DNA of 64,000 nt from Chitinophagaceae bacterium (GCA_023229465.1 JALNZE010000008.1:74651-138650), one strand, 5' to 3'. Shown: positions 1-9,707, counted from the stretch's first letter. Notes: generated by a model not told the origin, from the sequence alone. Numbers and translations: made by a program.

Positions 1-1526
1 TCAGTAAATTTACCTGTTTCATGATCATAATGCTTTCGAAAAATTTTCTTACCTACTTTCAGATCAATTAAGTGAGAAAGATCCCTATGCAGCCAGTTTG
101 CTTTTGGATTCAAATGTGTGAATACGGTCCATTTTTCATTACCTCTTTCCCACCTGTGCATATCATCCCCTTTTATAATTAAGGTATTCCTATCTCCAAA
201 AAGATCCTGTAAGATATCAGACAATGTGCTTTTACCAGTACCTGAATCACCGCATATTCCCACAAGGTATGGTTTGAAGTAAATTTTTTGCCCCCTAATT
301 TTAAGCACTCCTATTCTGAATATTGAGGCGCATAATAACAATAGTGAGGTTTGCAGAAATGTAAAACTAAGCTGCACAAGGATATCAGCATTCAACCTAT
401 GTTTTAAAAGAAAAGCATATACATTATCTGCAAATCTCAATTGCGGATTAATATACTGTGCTACAAGCGGAAAATCTGATTTAGAATAGATTATAAAAAA
501 TAAAAAATAAGCCAGGTTAAATAAAACGAACAATACACTAGCTTTAAATTGAAAGCGGATAATAAAATAAACCAAGAAAGGCATGTTCCACATATACCAA
601 CCTTGCCCAGGAACAATGAATAGAGTAATAATCCCAAAACTCAAAGCTAGAAAGATCAGCAAAATATCCTTATTAATAAAACTGAAATCCATAATTAGAT
701 AAAGTATGACCATATAGAATGCAGGAATAAGTATAATGTAATAGCCATCAAATATACTGAGAGAGGATCTTAATGCTTTACCCTGCTCAGCATTCTGGTA
801 AACCATTTTAACAAATGCATTCTGAAAAATATAAGGCGAATTCAACAAAAATAACAGGGTAATAAAAACCACAGACCCCATCAGTAAATATCGAATATCA
901 ACTTTTTTAGTTTTAACTAAAAAAACAAGCAATAATGGTATGGTAATAATTACATGAAATTTAGTGGCACAGGCAAATGCCAGAAAAAACAGAAATAACC
1001 ATAACCGGTTAACAAAAAGAAAATATAAAGAAAGGCAGAGTAGGGCAGTTGGAATTATATCTAATTGGCCATGTATATAAGAAACGTATATAACAATTGG
1101 ATTAAACCAATACCATTTAAGTACGCTTTTAATATTATTAAGCCACTTGATTAATATTACCAGAATGATAATATCGCCAAACAGTAGGGGAAGTTTTATA
1201 AAAAAAAGGTCTGCAAATGATATCGTTTGATTTAAGCCTGTTAGTAACGACTCTATCCACACAGGAACAAACAAAATATAGAACATTAAAGGAGGATAAG
1301 GGAAAGCAATCTGATTTATCGCATAATAATCCTTATATATATTTAGAAAGCCTCCACTTACAGCAGTTTTTATAAAAGGAATGAAAAGCTCAGCTAAATA
1401 TGGTGAAGCAAAAAATAGCGCTAATACCAGTTTTAATAAAAGACCAATTTGAAAGCTTTTATTTCTACGTATCAAATGGAGAAATATTTCCCACTGAGAA
1501 GATGTACTAATATATTTATTCATCAT
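1..1526 (-). CDS. Membrane glycosyltransferase fused to uridine-kinase-like P-loop domain (3' end outside window)
   Basis: The open frame enters from the window edge without a stop; 508 codons are visible from tandem ATGs at 1526 and 1523. Roughly residues 20-415 are strongly hydrophobic with about ten membrane segments. They carry a periplasm-facing-type motif FPYPPL and a KLPLLFGDI segment, as in GT-C or DUF2029-like lipid-linked mannosyltransferases. After the last membrane helix comes a cytosolic domain starting ICGDSGTGKSTLSD, a Walker A loop of the uridine kinase/phosphoribulokinase type, followed by a GDDMHRW segment. The combination suggests a polyprenyl-linked glycosyltransferase joined to a small-molecule kinase. 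It is the last visible gene of the minus-strand run, after HAD and GDPD genes. The family assignment of each half is by motif only; substrates are unknown. Confidence 0.7.
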   Translation of the reverse strand, partial: MMNKYISTSSQWEIFLHLIRRNKSFQIGLLLKLVLALFFASPYLAELFIPFIKTAVSGGFLNIYKDYYAINQIAFPYPPLMFYILFVPVWIESLLTGLNQTISFADLFFIKLPLLFGDIIILVILIKWLNNIKSVLKWYWFNPIVIYVSYIHGQLDIIPTALLCLSLYFLFVNRLWLFLFFLAFACATKFHVIITIPLLLVFLVKTKKVDIRYLLMGSVVFITLLFLLNSPYIFQNAFVKMVYQNAEQGKALRSSLSIFDGYYIILIPAFYMVILYLIMDFSFINKDILLIFLALSFGIITLFIVPGQGWYMWNMPFLVYFIIRFQFKASVLFVLFNLAYFLFFIIYSKSDFPLVAQYINPQLRFADNVYAFLLKHRLNADILVQLSFTFLQTSLLLLCASIFRIGVLKIRGQKIYFKPYLVGICGDSGTGKSTLSDILQDLFGDRNTLIIKGDDMHRWERGNEKWTVFTHLNPKANWLHRDLSHLIDLKVGKKIFRKHYDHETGKFT

Positions 1527-1612
1527 CAAATTGTATATACTCTCGCATCCTCCATGAATCACTATTCCCAAAAAGTAGCAGCCAAAGAAAAAAAAATAAA
1601 AGAGTTAGTGTA

Positions 1613-1660
1613 ATCTCCCCTTTTTCTTAAGTACAACTTATCTTTGTATTGCAACCTCTC
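1613..1660 (-). promoter_or_regulatory. Upstream motif shared with another gene leader
   Basis: Read on the minus strand, this stretch begins GAGAGGTTGCA and ends AAAAAGGGGAGAT, about 90 bases upstream of the membrane transferase start. The region 57951-58001, about 60 bases upstream of the winged-helix/nucleotidyltransferase gene, has the same two end blocks (GAGAGGTTACA and ATAAAGGGGAGAT) with a middle of similar length. The shared arrangement suggests a leader or promoter element. The function is unknown and the similarity could be a small dispersed repeat. Confidence 0.3.
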
Positions 1661-1816
1661 CTGAGTTTATTATAAGAAACAAGTCACAAAAACTGCTATT
1701 CCAGTAGAGAAGAAAGGATTTTTTTTTCAAAAAGAATTACACCATAGGTGAGAGATTTGGGTAGCACAATTAGCAGACCACAAATTCTCATGATTAACTT
1801 CTATAAAATTGATAAC

Positions 1817-2479
1817 TCAGTTCTCTACTCTATGATATAAGTCAACTTCATAGAGAGGAGAACTGTATACATCTTTCCATTTATCATCACCAATAACAAC
1901 AATTTTTTTTATATTTTTATTTTGGCTATCTAATTTGCTTATAGCCAATTCGAAAATAAATGGATGTGGTTTTTCGACTCCAGCTTCTTCGCTTGTTACA
2001 ATAAACTTCAGATATTTCCCAATCTTTAACTTCATTACTTTTTTGAATTGCACCTCAGCGATCATATCAGTCACAAGTACTATAGGTATTTTTTCTGCTA
2101 AACATTTATGTAAAAAAAAAATGGCGTCATCAAATAGTGTCATTTCATCAATAAAGACATCCCAATATAAATTATATAACAAGTTTACCCATTCAATATC
2201 TGTAGTATTACATAGTTCTTCGATCATCGCCTGCAGATAAAATAACCTTGAATGCGAGGCTGCTGTTACCCTGTGCCTCTGATACACCATTTCCCTATAT
2301 TTCATATAAAGTTCTAAGATGTGTCCTCTTTCTATCCTGAAGTGTATACTAGCCTTATCAATAACAGCCGCAAGTGCTTTTTCATGGCAACTATTGTATT
2401 CATATAAAGTATTATCTAGATCCAACAAAACAAGGTCTATTCTCTGTAAAACAATTTCAGATAAATTATTTACTTCCAA
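1817..2479 (-). CDS. HAD-family hydrolase (phosphatase)
   Basis: The 220-residue protein has the HAD motif I DLDNT at residues 20-24 (nucleophile and acid/base aspartates), motif II around LVTDM, a lysine in EKPHPF and motif IV IGDDKWKD, so all four catalytic motifs are present. The cap is alpha-helical and lies between motifs I and II. Its start overlaps the end of the GDPD-like gene by 10 bases, so the two are probably translationally coupled. Its role is likely dephosphorylation of a sugar phosphate or similar small metabolite. It does not look like the HisB/GmhB class, so it should not be assumed to be the missing heptose-bisphosphate phosphatase. Confidence 0.75.
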   Translation of the reverse strand: MEVNNLSEIVLQRIDLVLLDLDNTLYEYNSCHEKALAAVIDKASIHFRIERGHILELYMKYREMVYQRHRVTAASHSRLFYLQAMIEELCNTTDIEWVNLLYNLYWDVFIDEMTLFDDAIFFLHKCLAEKIPIVLVTDMIAEVQFKKVMKLKIGKYLKFIVTSEEAGVEKPHPFIFELAISKLDSQNKNIKKIVVIGDDKWKDVYSSPLYEVDLYHRVEN

Positions 2480-3048
2480 AGTTCAGGTCTTTTGGTACAT
2501 ACTGCATCAATTTTGAAACCCTTCATTGATGCAGTGAAATCATTAATCCATAAAATGGGGTGCCCCTGGAGTTCCGGGGAAACGATACATAATTTAAACC
2601 CGGCATCCTGTAAAATTTTGATGTCTTGCTGATTTAGGGGAAAACGAGTAAAACAATCTACCCAAACCCAATCCACTTTTCCTTTGAGCAATAAAGCATT
2701 TTCAACTGATTCAAATTCAGAAACACGCACAGCACTTTTATGCATTCCGGCATTGGACCATTTTATTAAAAACGGAAAGGATTGATCCAGGAAAAAATAA
2801 TCTTCTATATTATATTCATTCATCAGCGCCAGTATCTTGTCCTCCAGGCCTTCCTCTTTCACGTTTAATATGAGTGTGCCATGCTTATACACATTTAACC
2901 ATTTCTCAAACTGTTCACCAATTTTAAACGGATCGTGATGCGTAATTAATTTACCCGCCTCACTTCGTATGTCAACTTCAATACCATATTCGATCGGAGT
3001 TTTTTTTAATTCACTGATCGTATTCCGACTATGCTGGATTAGCTTCAT
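2470..3048 (-). CDS. Glycerophosphodiester phosphodiesterase-like protein
   Basis: This 192-residue soluble protein keeps the GDPD-superfamily layout. There is an N-terminal histidine (H6 in IQHSRN, where the family usually has HRG), an ExD pair in GIEVDIR (E24, D26) and a second histidine in THHDPF (H38). It lacks a signal peptide, so a cytosolic role is likely. It overlaps the upstream glycosyltransferase by 4 bases (ATGA) and the downstream HAD gene by 10, indicating one operon. At 192 residues it is shorter than typical GDPD enzymes. It may cleave a phosphodiester intermediate or may be a divergent non-GDPD member of the TIM-barrel family; the substrate is unknown. Confidence 0.65.
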   Translation of the reverse strand: MKLIQHSRNTISELKKTPIEYGIEVDIRSEAGKLITHHDPFKIGEQFEKWLNVYKHGTLILNVKEEGLEDKILALMNEYNIEDYFFLDQSFPFLIKWSNAGMHKSAVRVSEFESVENALLLKGKVDWVWVDCFTRFPLNQQDIKILQDAGFKLCIVSPELQGHPILWINDFTASMKGFKIDAVCTKRPELWK

Positions 3049-3743
3049 TTTAGAATTGATTTTCGTAGCTGAAGGCTAAAATTCAATGTGCGTTGTATGA
3101 ATTTTAGCTTAGCCGCCCAATTAATATTCCAATGCGATACTCCATGTACCCGTTTAGTAAAAAGAACATTGAATCTATGAACTTTTAACCCCTGATTCAG
3201 CGCCGTATAATATACAAATATATCTAATGAAAAATCCTTCGGCGGGTTTACCCAGGTTTCAAAAAAATTTCTTGTAAACATGGTAGGTTGGGCATTAATG
3301 TCCCACATAGGCTTTCCCAGTAAACCTGTTTCGAAAATGCTCATACAGACGGTAAAAAAAACATCTCCTAACGGACGTCCATAACGTTTTCCCTTAACTA
3401 AAATATTTGATCCAAATTGTTCAAATATTTTCAATCCTGTTAATGCATCCTGTGGATCTGTCTGCATATCGGCATGTGTCCACCCTAAAATATCCCCTTT
3501 GGCAGCCCTAAGCCCCTCTAAAATTCCAAAGCCGTATCCTGTGTTAATTTTAACATGCACAGTTCTACAGGAAGGATATCTTGGTAATAATTGATTCAAA
3601 ACTTCTTTACTATTATCAATAGATCCATTATCAACCAGTATAACTTCGCAGTCAGGATGTTGGGCAACAATTTGACAACGATCCAGTAGTAAAGCCAAAT
3701 TTGCAGCCTCATTGTAGCATGGGATAATTAAAGAAAATTTCAT
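3045..3743 (-). CDS. Family 2 glycosyltransferase (DPM1/ArnC-like)
   Basis: The 232-residue protein starts with the GT-A nucleotide-binding pattern SLIIPCYNEAANL, then VILVDNGSIDNS and a metal-binding GWTHADMQTDP segment with DxQxD character. There is no C-terminal membrane pair, so it resembles soluble dolichyl/polyprenyl-phosphate-mannose-synthase-type enzymes. It could charge undecaprenyl phosphate with a sugar that the membrane transferase at the left end then uses. It is coupled to the GDPD-like gene by an ATGA overlap. The donor sugar cannot be read from sequence. Confidence 0.8.
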   Translation of the reverse strand: MKFSLIIPCYNEAANLALLLDRCQIVAQHPDCEVILVDNGSIDNSKEVLNQLLPRYPSCRTVHVKINTGYGFGILEGLRAAKGDILGWTHADMQTDPQDALTGLKIFEQFGSNILVKGKRYGRPLGDVFFTVCMSIFETGLLGKPMWDINAQPTMFTRNFFETWVNPPKDFSLDIFVYYTALNQGLKVHRFNVLFTKRVHGVSHWNINWAAKLKFIQRTLNFSLQLRKSILK

Positions 3744-3905
3744 TGCAGGTTAAGTATATATCAGATCAAAATTCCATATTAAAGAATTTAGCACAACTCA
3801 GACGATAATGATAATTTGTTTTGTTTTAGGGCTACTATTTTTACCGTACACTGATGAGAAAATATCATTAATTATTTATTTAAAGTTATAGTTACACCGT
3901 AGATT

Positions 3906-5681
3906 TTAAAGGCTGTAAAGATAAATATTAAAGGCTGAAGTACTATCGGTAAACATTTTTTCAAAATTAAGTTTAAGCTTCGAATAATTATTAATCGGAA
4001 CAGCGGAAAAGATATATTTCCCACCCATTGATTTAAGTTGTTCTATATTTATGGAGAGATTATTAATTTGAGTATTTTCAAATTTCATAGAACTATTAAA
4101 ATATTTGTCGACTAGTTCCGAACTATAGATAAAAGTCTGAAATCCTCCATAATCATAACTCCACTTTATAAATTCATTTTTTTTAATTTCATCTTCTATT
4201 ATTTTTCCAAATAATCTATAATATGTAGCCGGATAAATATCAAAATCGCCATCGAGGGTATAAAAGCCATTAAATTGGGATATGCTTGGAGCCAGCCCTA
4301 CGCTCACTACTCTATAATTTTGTTTTGGAATATTAATATAATTATCTATTTTTTTAAATAAGTTTTCTGAAAAAAAAGATTTGTACGATATAATTTGATC
4401 TTGCGTAGTATCCATTCTTTCCACATAATCTTTCTTAAAGTCAGGGTCTATTGAATGATATAATCTAAATGCTGGCCTATTTATATCTACTATATCATCT
4501 AAAATGTTTTGGGAAATAATATTACCAAATATATTGTAACTGATTTCCGGACAGCTAAGTATATTTAAAGATAGCTGTATTATAAGGGTGAGATATACTA
4601 TTTTACTTTTAATTCTATTTTGAGTAATAATTAATATTAAAATTATAAAAAAAATCATTGGATTTAAAAAGATGACTCGTCCAAAATCAAACGATTTAAG
4701 AAGTTTGAAGTAATCAGATAAATAATAATTGAATATCCCCATATTAGCAAACAGTATTGAACTTAGTATAATAATAACCCATAGTACAGTAATTAATCTT
4801 GATCTAAGTTTATTGACTATTACTGCATACAGGAAAAGCCCGATAATTGGTAAAGCAATTAAATTAGCAGGATGTGCATTTCCAAAAACCACTGTTCTGA
4901 ATATTGAATATATATACCCCTTAAAGGTCGGAAGTCTGCCAGAAACTATCCTTATGGATCTATTTGACAATTCTCCACCGAAATAAGTTAATATTAAATT
5001 AATATTTGCTAATATAAAACTGCATAATAGAATTAATATCCCAATCCAATAATATTTGTTTAGCTTTTTATCCTGAAAAAAAATATTATAGAACCCGAAT
5101 AAAGTTAGGCCACCTAATATAAATGGTCCTATCAAAGCTATATGAGAGTAAAATGGAAAAAATAAGATCAGTAAGAAACTTAATAGTTTTCTTTCGTTCT
5201 TAATTAAATTAATAAATGCCCACAACAAAATTGGTTGCCCCAAAACACTTAATCCATAAATCGTGTAACACGGAACAAGGGAAAAACACAAACAAATTAG
5301 AAAAACAATTTTTTTATTTTGTATTGTTATATGATCTCTTATAATTAAATACATTCCAATAAAGCCAATTATTCTAACTATGATCGAAGATCCTATATAT
5401 GCCCAAAAGGAGGGCAAAATATAGAAAAAAACTCTTTTAAAATCGAATTCTGACTGAATATATTTCCTCGGTAATCCGTTCATAAAATTTTCTATCGGAA
5501 CGTTACCGTTAAATTCAAATAAATTATGAGTAATTTTTAAGACATGTAACCAAACAAACTCACAATTAAGAACATCTGGTATTAAAATATAAGAATTCTC
5601 GCCTGAAATGAAAATAGGAAAGTATAGTATTAGAATTGAAAATACTCCCAAAAGAATAAAATATGCATTTTTTTTAAACAT
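3906..5681 (-). CDS. Polytopic membrane protein, DUF6044-like
   Basis: The 591-residue protein has an N-terminal membrane anchor, a luminal loop with NGLPRKYIQSEFDF (a pattern I associate with DUF6044/YkoS proteins), about ten further hydrophobic segments and a soluble C-terminal part of about 170 residues. Its size and layout resemble GT-C glycosyltransferases or polysaccharide-modifying membrane enzymes. The gene is visibly more AT-rich than its neighbours, suggesting separate acquisition. It sits alone, with 162 bases to the next gene and 569 bases upstream. I considered Wzx and Wzy; the loop motif and the soluble tail argue against Wzx. The function is unknown. Confidence 0.6.
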   Translation of the reverse strand: MFKKNAYFILLGVFSILILYFPIFISGENSYILIPDVLNCEFVWLHVLKITHNLFEFNGNVPIENFMNGLPRKYIQSEFDFKRVFFYILPSFWAYIGSSIIVRIIGFIGMYLIIRDHITIQNKKIVFLICLCFSLVPCYTIYGLSVLGQPILLWAFINLIKNERKLLSFLLILFFPFYSHIALIGPFILGGLTLFGFYNIFFQDKKLNKYYWIGILILLCSFILANINLILTYFGGELSNRSIRIVSGRLPTFKGYIYSIFRTVVFGNAHPANLIALPIIGLFLYAVIVNKLRSRLITVLWVIIILSSILFANMGIFNYYLSDYFKLLKSFDFGRVIFLNPMIFFIILILIITQNRIKSKIVYLTLIIQLSLNILSCPEISYNIFGNIISQNILDDIVDINRPAFRLYHSIDPDFKKDYVERMDTTQDQIISYKSFFSENLFKKIDNYINIPKQNYRVVSVGLAPSISQFNGFYTLDGDFDIYPATYYRLFGKIIEDEIKKNEFIKWSYDYGGFQTFIYSSELVDKYFNSSMKFENTQINNLSINIEQLKSMGGKYIFSAVPINNYSKLKLNFEKMFTDSTSAFNIYLYSL

Positions 5682-6250
5682 TATGAAAGTTGTAAATTCA
5701 ACTAAACTTTATCAAAATTTGTAAAATACAACTCAATGGATGTAAGCATCACTTCAAACAAAGTGAATAAAAAGATAATGCTACCACCCATTTTTAAAGT
5801 GAAATTCCGGAAAATTCACAGCTAAACTTATGATTTTATAGAACTTACAATACTAAATTCCCGAAAAATCATACAAAAAGTGGAGAATTTCCTGAAGTAG
5901 CTAAATCAATTTTTGAAACCAATTTTTTTTAATACGCCGACAATAATTTAGCAGATTTACTCAATTCCTATTCTCTACTGCCATAAATCTATGCAACTTA
6001 CACCACTGTCTAAATGCAAAATAAAACATGTAGCAAAGTATTATAAGGATGATATGACTCGGCTGCTTACTATCCGTTACTATCCGTTGGAAAATGTCTT
6101 TTAGTATTGACTACATTTGGGGTTCTTTATGCGGCGGCTTTAATGTGAGTTGTTGAGTAAATTTAATAAAATTACCGTTTATTTAAATTTTGATGTCGTC
6201 TTACAAAATTAGGATCTACAGCGATCTTGATATGCTTTAAAAAATAGTCA
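5682..6250. other. 569-base AT-rich gap with no recognised gene
   Basis: No convincing coding frame is present on either strand. A short direct repeat (tactatccgt twice, near 6070-6088) is the only visible structure. It separates the DUF6044-like gene from the deacetylase gene and may hold a promoter for the downstream genes, but I found no clear -33/-7 pair. Confidence 0.5.
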
Positions 6251-6919
6251 CTAGCTCTTCATACGAATAATTTGAAAAGCTTCTCCAAAAGCAAATCCAG
6301 CTTGAGTCCCTCGAAACTTTGCCAAAGCTTCGACAGCTTGAATAGATCTAGAACCAGGAAATTCCGGTATCTGTGATTTATAACAATTTAAAGCCTTAAG
6401 TTTTTTATCCATAAACTCAGATATATCCACTACCCAATTAGGCATGAAATTTGGCTCAATATGCGCCGCATTCCAATGAGTTTCTGAAAGGGTTTCATAG
6501 GCAGCGAGAATTTCAATATTTTTACCAAATCCAATGGGTCTTGTAGCAACCATTACACTGTCAAAAACTACCCTGTGATCAATATGGCGATCAGGATAAC
6601 AACAGAGAACTATATTGGGACTTATTTCCTCCATTACATCACTAATCTTTTTATTAAGAATATGTACTGGTTCATTGCCTATCAGGGTTGCCGGCAATTC
6701 CAGGAATTTATAACTTGAAATCCCTATTATTTTGAAAGCCATTTCTGCCTCATTTACTGTTTTTTCATATGCTTCGTATTTGTACAAAGGCGGTAAATGA
6801 CCTGAAATGATAAGTACCGAAACCTCATGTCCCTGTGAAATAAATTTTGCTGCAGTTCCACCGGCACCAAGCGTCTCATCATCCGGGTGTGGAGCAACTA
6901 TTAAAACTCTTTTTTTCAT
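6251..6919 (-). CDS. PIG-L/LmbE family deacetylase
   Basis: The 222-residue protein has the zinc-binding motif PHPDDE at residues 10-15 and a second HIDH motif in the centre, diagnostic of PIG-L/LmbE N-acetylglucosamine deacetylases. It is cytosolic, with no signal peptide. The family removes acetyl groups from GlcNAc-containing lipids, thiols or nucleotide sugars. Here it follows a C-methyltransferase, a cupin and a Gfo/Idh oxidoreductase with short gaps, so it probably takes part in making or trimming one amino sugar of the glycan. The exact substrate is not predictable. Confidence 0.85.
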   Translation of the reverse strand: MKKRVLIVAPHPDDETLGAGGTAAKFISQGHEVSVLIISGHLPPLYKYEAYEKTVNEAEMAFKIIGISSYKFLELPATLIGNEPVHILNKKISDVMEEISPNIVLCCYPDRHIDHRVVFDSVMVATRPIGFGKNIEILAAYETLSETHWNAAHIEPNFMPNWVVDISEFMDKKLKALNCYKSQIPEFPGSRSIQAVEALAKFRGTQAGFAFGEAFQIIRMKS

Positions 6920-6928
6920 ATTATATAA

Positions 6929-8176
6929 TCAAATGATTTTAGGAATGGGCATCGGAAGAATAAAACGCCCGCCATTTTCAGCATATTTATTGTGCATTTC
7001 CATGATAGGCTTAGCAAAGTTCCATGCTAAAATTAACACATAATCAGGCTGCTGTTTATATAGTTCTTCTGTAGGTAGAACAGGAATATGCGATAATGGC
7101 ATATACAAGCCTTGTTTTAAAAGATTGTCTTCTACAGTAAAATCAATTGACTCCGCCCCGATCCCAAAATGGGTTAATAATGTAGTAGCTTTTGTTGGGG
7201 CACCATAGGCAGCTATAGATTCCCCATTGGCTTTAAGTGATTGAATAAGTGTTCGTAAAAGTTTTCCTAAAGAATCAATTTTTTTACCAAAATCGGCAAA
7301 GGTTGCAGCCTTATCAAAATGAAGATCGCTTTCAAGTTTTAGTAATTCGGCTACGGAGTTATCAATTTGATGAGGGCCGCCAATTTTCTGAGCCATCACT
7401 CGGATCGATCCTCCCTGGGGACTTATGCGTTCAACAGCAATCAATTCCATTCCCGTGCGTTCAAATAGTTTTTTGAAAGGCCCAACTGTATGAAAATCTA
7501 CATGCTCATGATAAATAGTATCAAAGAACAGATTTGAGTATACATCAACAAAGTATCCTACTTCTAAAACAAAAACACCATTATCGTCAAGCCAATGTGA
7601 AACACCCCGGATTACGTCATCCAGTTGATCAATATGGGCACATGCGTTATGAGAAGTGATAAACTGCACCGGTCCATATTTCTCTTTAAGCTTTACACTT
7701 AAATTATAAGAAAAAAAGTCGGCAATTGTTTCAATTCCTGCATTGGTAGCATTCTGAGCAATTTCCGTTGCAGGATCCACCCCCAACACATTCATTCCAA
7801 GTTCCTGAAAACCCCGAAGACAGGTTCCGTCATTAGACCCAATATCCGCTACAAACATCCCAGGTTTAAGTTCAAATCGGCGTGCCATATCTGCTGCGTA
7901 ATCGCGAAGATGTTTAACAAAATATGCAGAAGTACCTGTGAGATAAGAATAACTGTTTTGGTAAAGAATTTTTGGATCAACTACATGCCCCAATTGAATG
8001 TGATAACAATTATTACAAAAATAAAGGTCAAGTGGATAGCTTACTTCCTCATTACCAATCTCTTCCTTTTTTAAAAAATTATTTCCCGGGGGTGTTGAAG
8101 TGAGGGTCATTACACGTTCCAACTCCCTGCCACCACACATACGGCAATCTGATCGTAAATATACATCTTGCATCAT
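6929..8176 (-). CDS. NDP-hexose C-methyltransferase, class I SAM-dependent
   Basis: The 415-residue protein has the three-part layout of TylC3/NovU-type sugar C-methyltransferases. The N-terminal zinc site is C11-C14 and C54-C57, the SAM-binding loop is DIGSNDG at 111-117, and the C-terminal Rossmann-like Methyltransf_14 part contains AAYGAPTKATT. These enzymes add a methyl branch to a 4-keto-6-deoxy sugar nucleotide. It overlaps the cupin gene by ATGA, so the pair is coupled. A second member of the family lies at 44587-45804. Either could act on the CDP- or dTDP-4-keto sugar made in this locus. Confidence 0.85.
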   Translation of the reverse strand: MMQDVYLRSDCRMCGGRELERVMTLTSTPPGNNFLKKEEIGNEEVSYPLDLYFCNNCYHIQLGHVVDPKILYQNSYSYLTGTSAYFVKHLRDYAADMARRFELKPGMFVADIGSNDGTCLRGFQELGMNVLGVDPATEIAQNATNAGIETIADFFSYNLSVKLKEKYGPVQFITSHNACAHIDQLDDVIRGVSHWLDDNGVFVLEVGYFVDVYSNLFFDTIYHEHVDFHTVGPFKKLFERTGMELIAVERISPQGGSIRVMAQKIGGPHQIDNSVAELLKLESDLHFDKAATFADFGKKIDSLGKLLRTLIQSLKANGESIAAYGAPTKATTLLTHFGIGAESIDFTVEDNLLKQGLYMPLSHIPVLPTEELYKQQPDYVLILAWNFAKPIMEMHNKYAENGGRFILPMPIPKII

Positions 8177-8619
8177 AAAGGAGGATTATTGGGATCAATA
8201 AGAATTACACGTTTTACATCTGCTTCATACACCTCTTGACTACCCCTTGGATGCCTGCTCATTACTACTAATTGAGTGTCCTCCAGAAATACTGTTGCAT
8301 GATCTTCCATTGGAGGAGTAAACACCATTTCACCGGCTTTAAACCGAGCGACAGTTAATTCCGAGTCACTACCAGTGGGGCGATAATAATAGTCGAAGGA
8401 ACCTGATAACACATACATGTAGTGCCAATCTGTTAAATGATAATGATTGGAACGGACTGATCCTTTAACAGAGGTGATCAAGGAAATGTTTTTTACCGGG
8501 AAATTTACTAAAGACTGTATAGATCCCCTATCATCTGAATGATCTTGCTGAAGCTCTATTTTACATTCTTTAGGCCACATCGAACTATCATCTAAATCTA
8601 CATTTTGCCATTGTTCCAT
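8173..8619 (-). CDS. Cupin, dTDP-4-dehydrorhamnose 3,5-epimerase-like
   Basis: The 148-residue single-domain protein has cupin strands with the RSNHYHLTDWHYMYVLSG metal/substrate-binding pattern and an FTPPMEDHATVFLED second box. It is shorter than true RmlC (about 180 residues) and resembles sugar-nucleotide epimerase or isomerase cupins found beside C-methyltransferases. It is coupled by ATGA to the methyltransferase gene. It probably epimerises or isomerises the 4-keto sugar nucleotide before or after methylation; this role is inferred from context. Confidence 0.7.
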   Translation of the reverse strand: MEQWQNVDLDDSSMWPKECKIELQQDHSDDRGSIQSLVNFPVKNISLITSVKGSVRSNHYHLTDWHYMYVLSGSFDYYYRPTGSDSELTVARFKAGEMVFTPPMEDHATVFLEDTQLVVMSRHPRGSQEVYEADVKRVILIDPNNPPL

Positions 8620-8675
8620 AGTTTATATTTTTTTACAATTTAAAAAATTATTTATTACAACAAATAGTTTTCATA

Positions 8676-9653
8676 TTAGGCTTCACTGTTAGAGCTTTGA
8701 ATTTTATTCATAAGTCTTGCACGTCTTAAAATCATGAATCTTTCTTTTTCTGCTTTTTTTGAATCAAAGATAATATCCCGAAATGATCTGAACATTTCCA
8801 GAAAATGGTTAGCTGATTTCCCCATCTCACTGTTTTCATTTCCGTGAAGATCAGAAAATTTAAAATACGGCACATAATCATAAGGTTTTGAGAAAATCCG
8901 GGTTGTAGAGACAGAACCCTTACTTCCCCAAATGTCAATCTCATTTCTGTAGGAATTGTTTGTTGACCATTCAAGTGTAATATAAGTCTCATTAGCTATA
9001 CTTAACACAGCACATCCAAAAGTGTCAACTAGTAAATTACCGGAAAATTTAATATTCGAGAAAAGCACATCAATATCTGATTCAATAAGCAGCGATGAAA
9101 TAGCAGAAATAAGATAAGATCCCACATCCAGGAAAGCTCCGCCACCTAAATCAGGGTTATTACGAAAACCAGGCCGGTCAAGAGGTGGAATTCCAAAACG
9201 GCAATTTATATTATTAATCTTTCCCAACTTTCCCGACTTTAAAATTTGTTGGAGATGCAAAAATTGAGGATGATACAAATACATAAAACCCTCGGCTACA
9301 GTCACATTTTGTTTATGAGATACATCCAGAATACCCTCAACTTGAATAAGACTCTGAGCAAGTGGTTTTTCACACCAAAAGTGTTTAGATGCTAGTAAAA
9401 TTTCCCTTCCGTGTTTAAAATGTAAGCCAGTTGGTGTTGCTAAATATACAACATCTACATTGTTATCTTTTAACATTTCAAAAGACGTATTCCAACCTGA
9501 ACATCCATACTCTTTAGTTACCTTTGAAACCATATCATTATTTCTGGAACAAACGCCATACAGCTTCATTCCAGGACAGTCTTTAACCGCAGGTAAAATG
9601 TTTTTTATTGCGTGCGGTCCGAGTCCCCATACCACCACTTTAATTTCCGACAT
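8676..9653 (-). CDS. Gfo/Idh/MocA family oxidoreductase
   Basis: The 325-residue protein has an N-terminal Rossmann fold (VVVWGLGPHAIKN, a variant GxGxxA loop), the family signature WCEKPLAQS near residue 100 and the typical DVGSYLISA segment of the C-terminal sheet domain. These NAD(P)-dependent enzymes oxidise or reduce sugar hydroxyls or ketones. Being next to a cupin, a C-methyltransferase and a deacetylase, it likely reduces a keto-sugar nucleotide. It is one of several members in this window; the others lie at 35132, 36904 and 40189. Confidence 0.8.
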   Translation of the reverse strand: MSEIKVVVWGLGPHAIKNILPAVKDCPGMKLYGVCSRNNDMVSKVTKEYGCSGWNTSFEMLKDNNVDVVYLATPTGLHFKHGREILLASKHFWCEKPLAQSLIQVEGILDVSHKQNVTVAEGFMYLYHPQFLHLQQILKSGKLGKINNINCRFGIPPLDRPGFRNNPDLGGGAFLDVGSYLISAISSLLIESDIDVLFSNIKFSGNLLVDTFGCAVLSIANETYITLEWSTNNSYRNEIDIWGSKGSVSTTRIFSKPYDYVPYFKFSDLHGNENSEMGKSANHFLEMFRSFRDIIFDSKKAEKERFMILRRARLMNKIQSSNSEA

Positions 9654-9707
9654 TTTTTACTTTTATTTTAAAAACTATGTGATAATCATTATCCGCTGAT
9701 GCAATTA

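Noticed and set aside
1639..1646. TATCTTTG on the plus strand, a good -7 box match
   Set aside because: No plus-strand gene follows for many kilobases; all genes here are on the minus strand.
3906..5681. The large membrane protein as a Wzx flippase
   Set aside because: It has a large soluble C-terminal part and the NGLPRKY loop motif of DUF6044-like proteins, unlike MATE-fold flippases.
5682..6250. Possible degraded transposase in the gap
   Set aside because: A short frame (KHVAKYYKDDMTRLL) looked suggestive, but there is no DDE or other motif, no inverted repeats and no flanking duplication.
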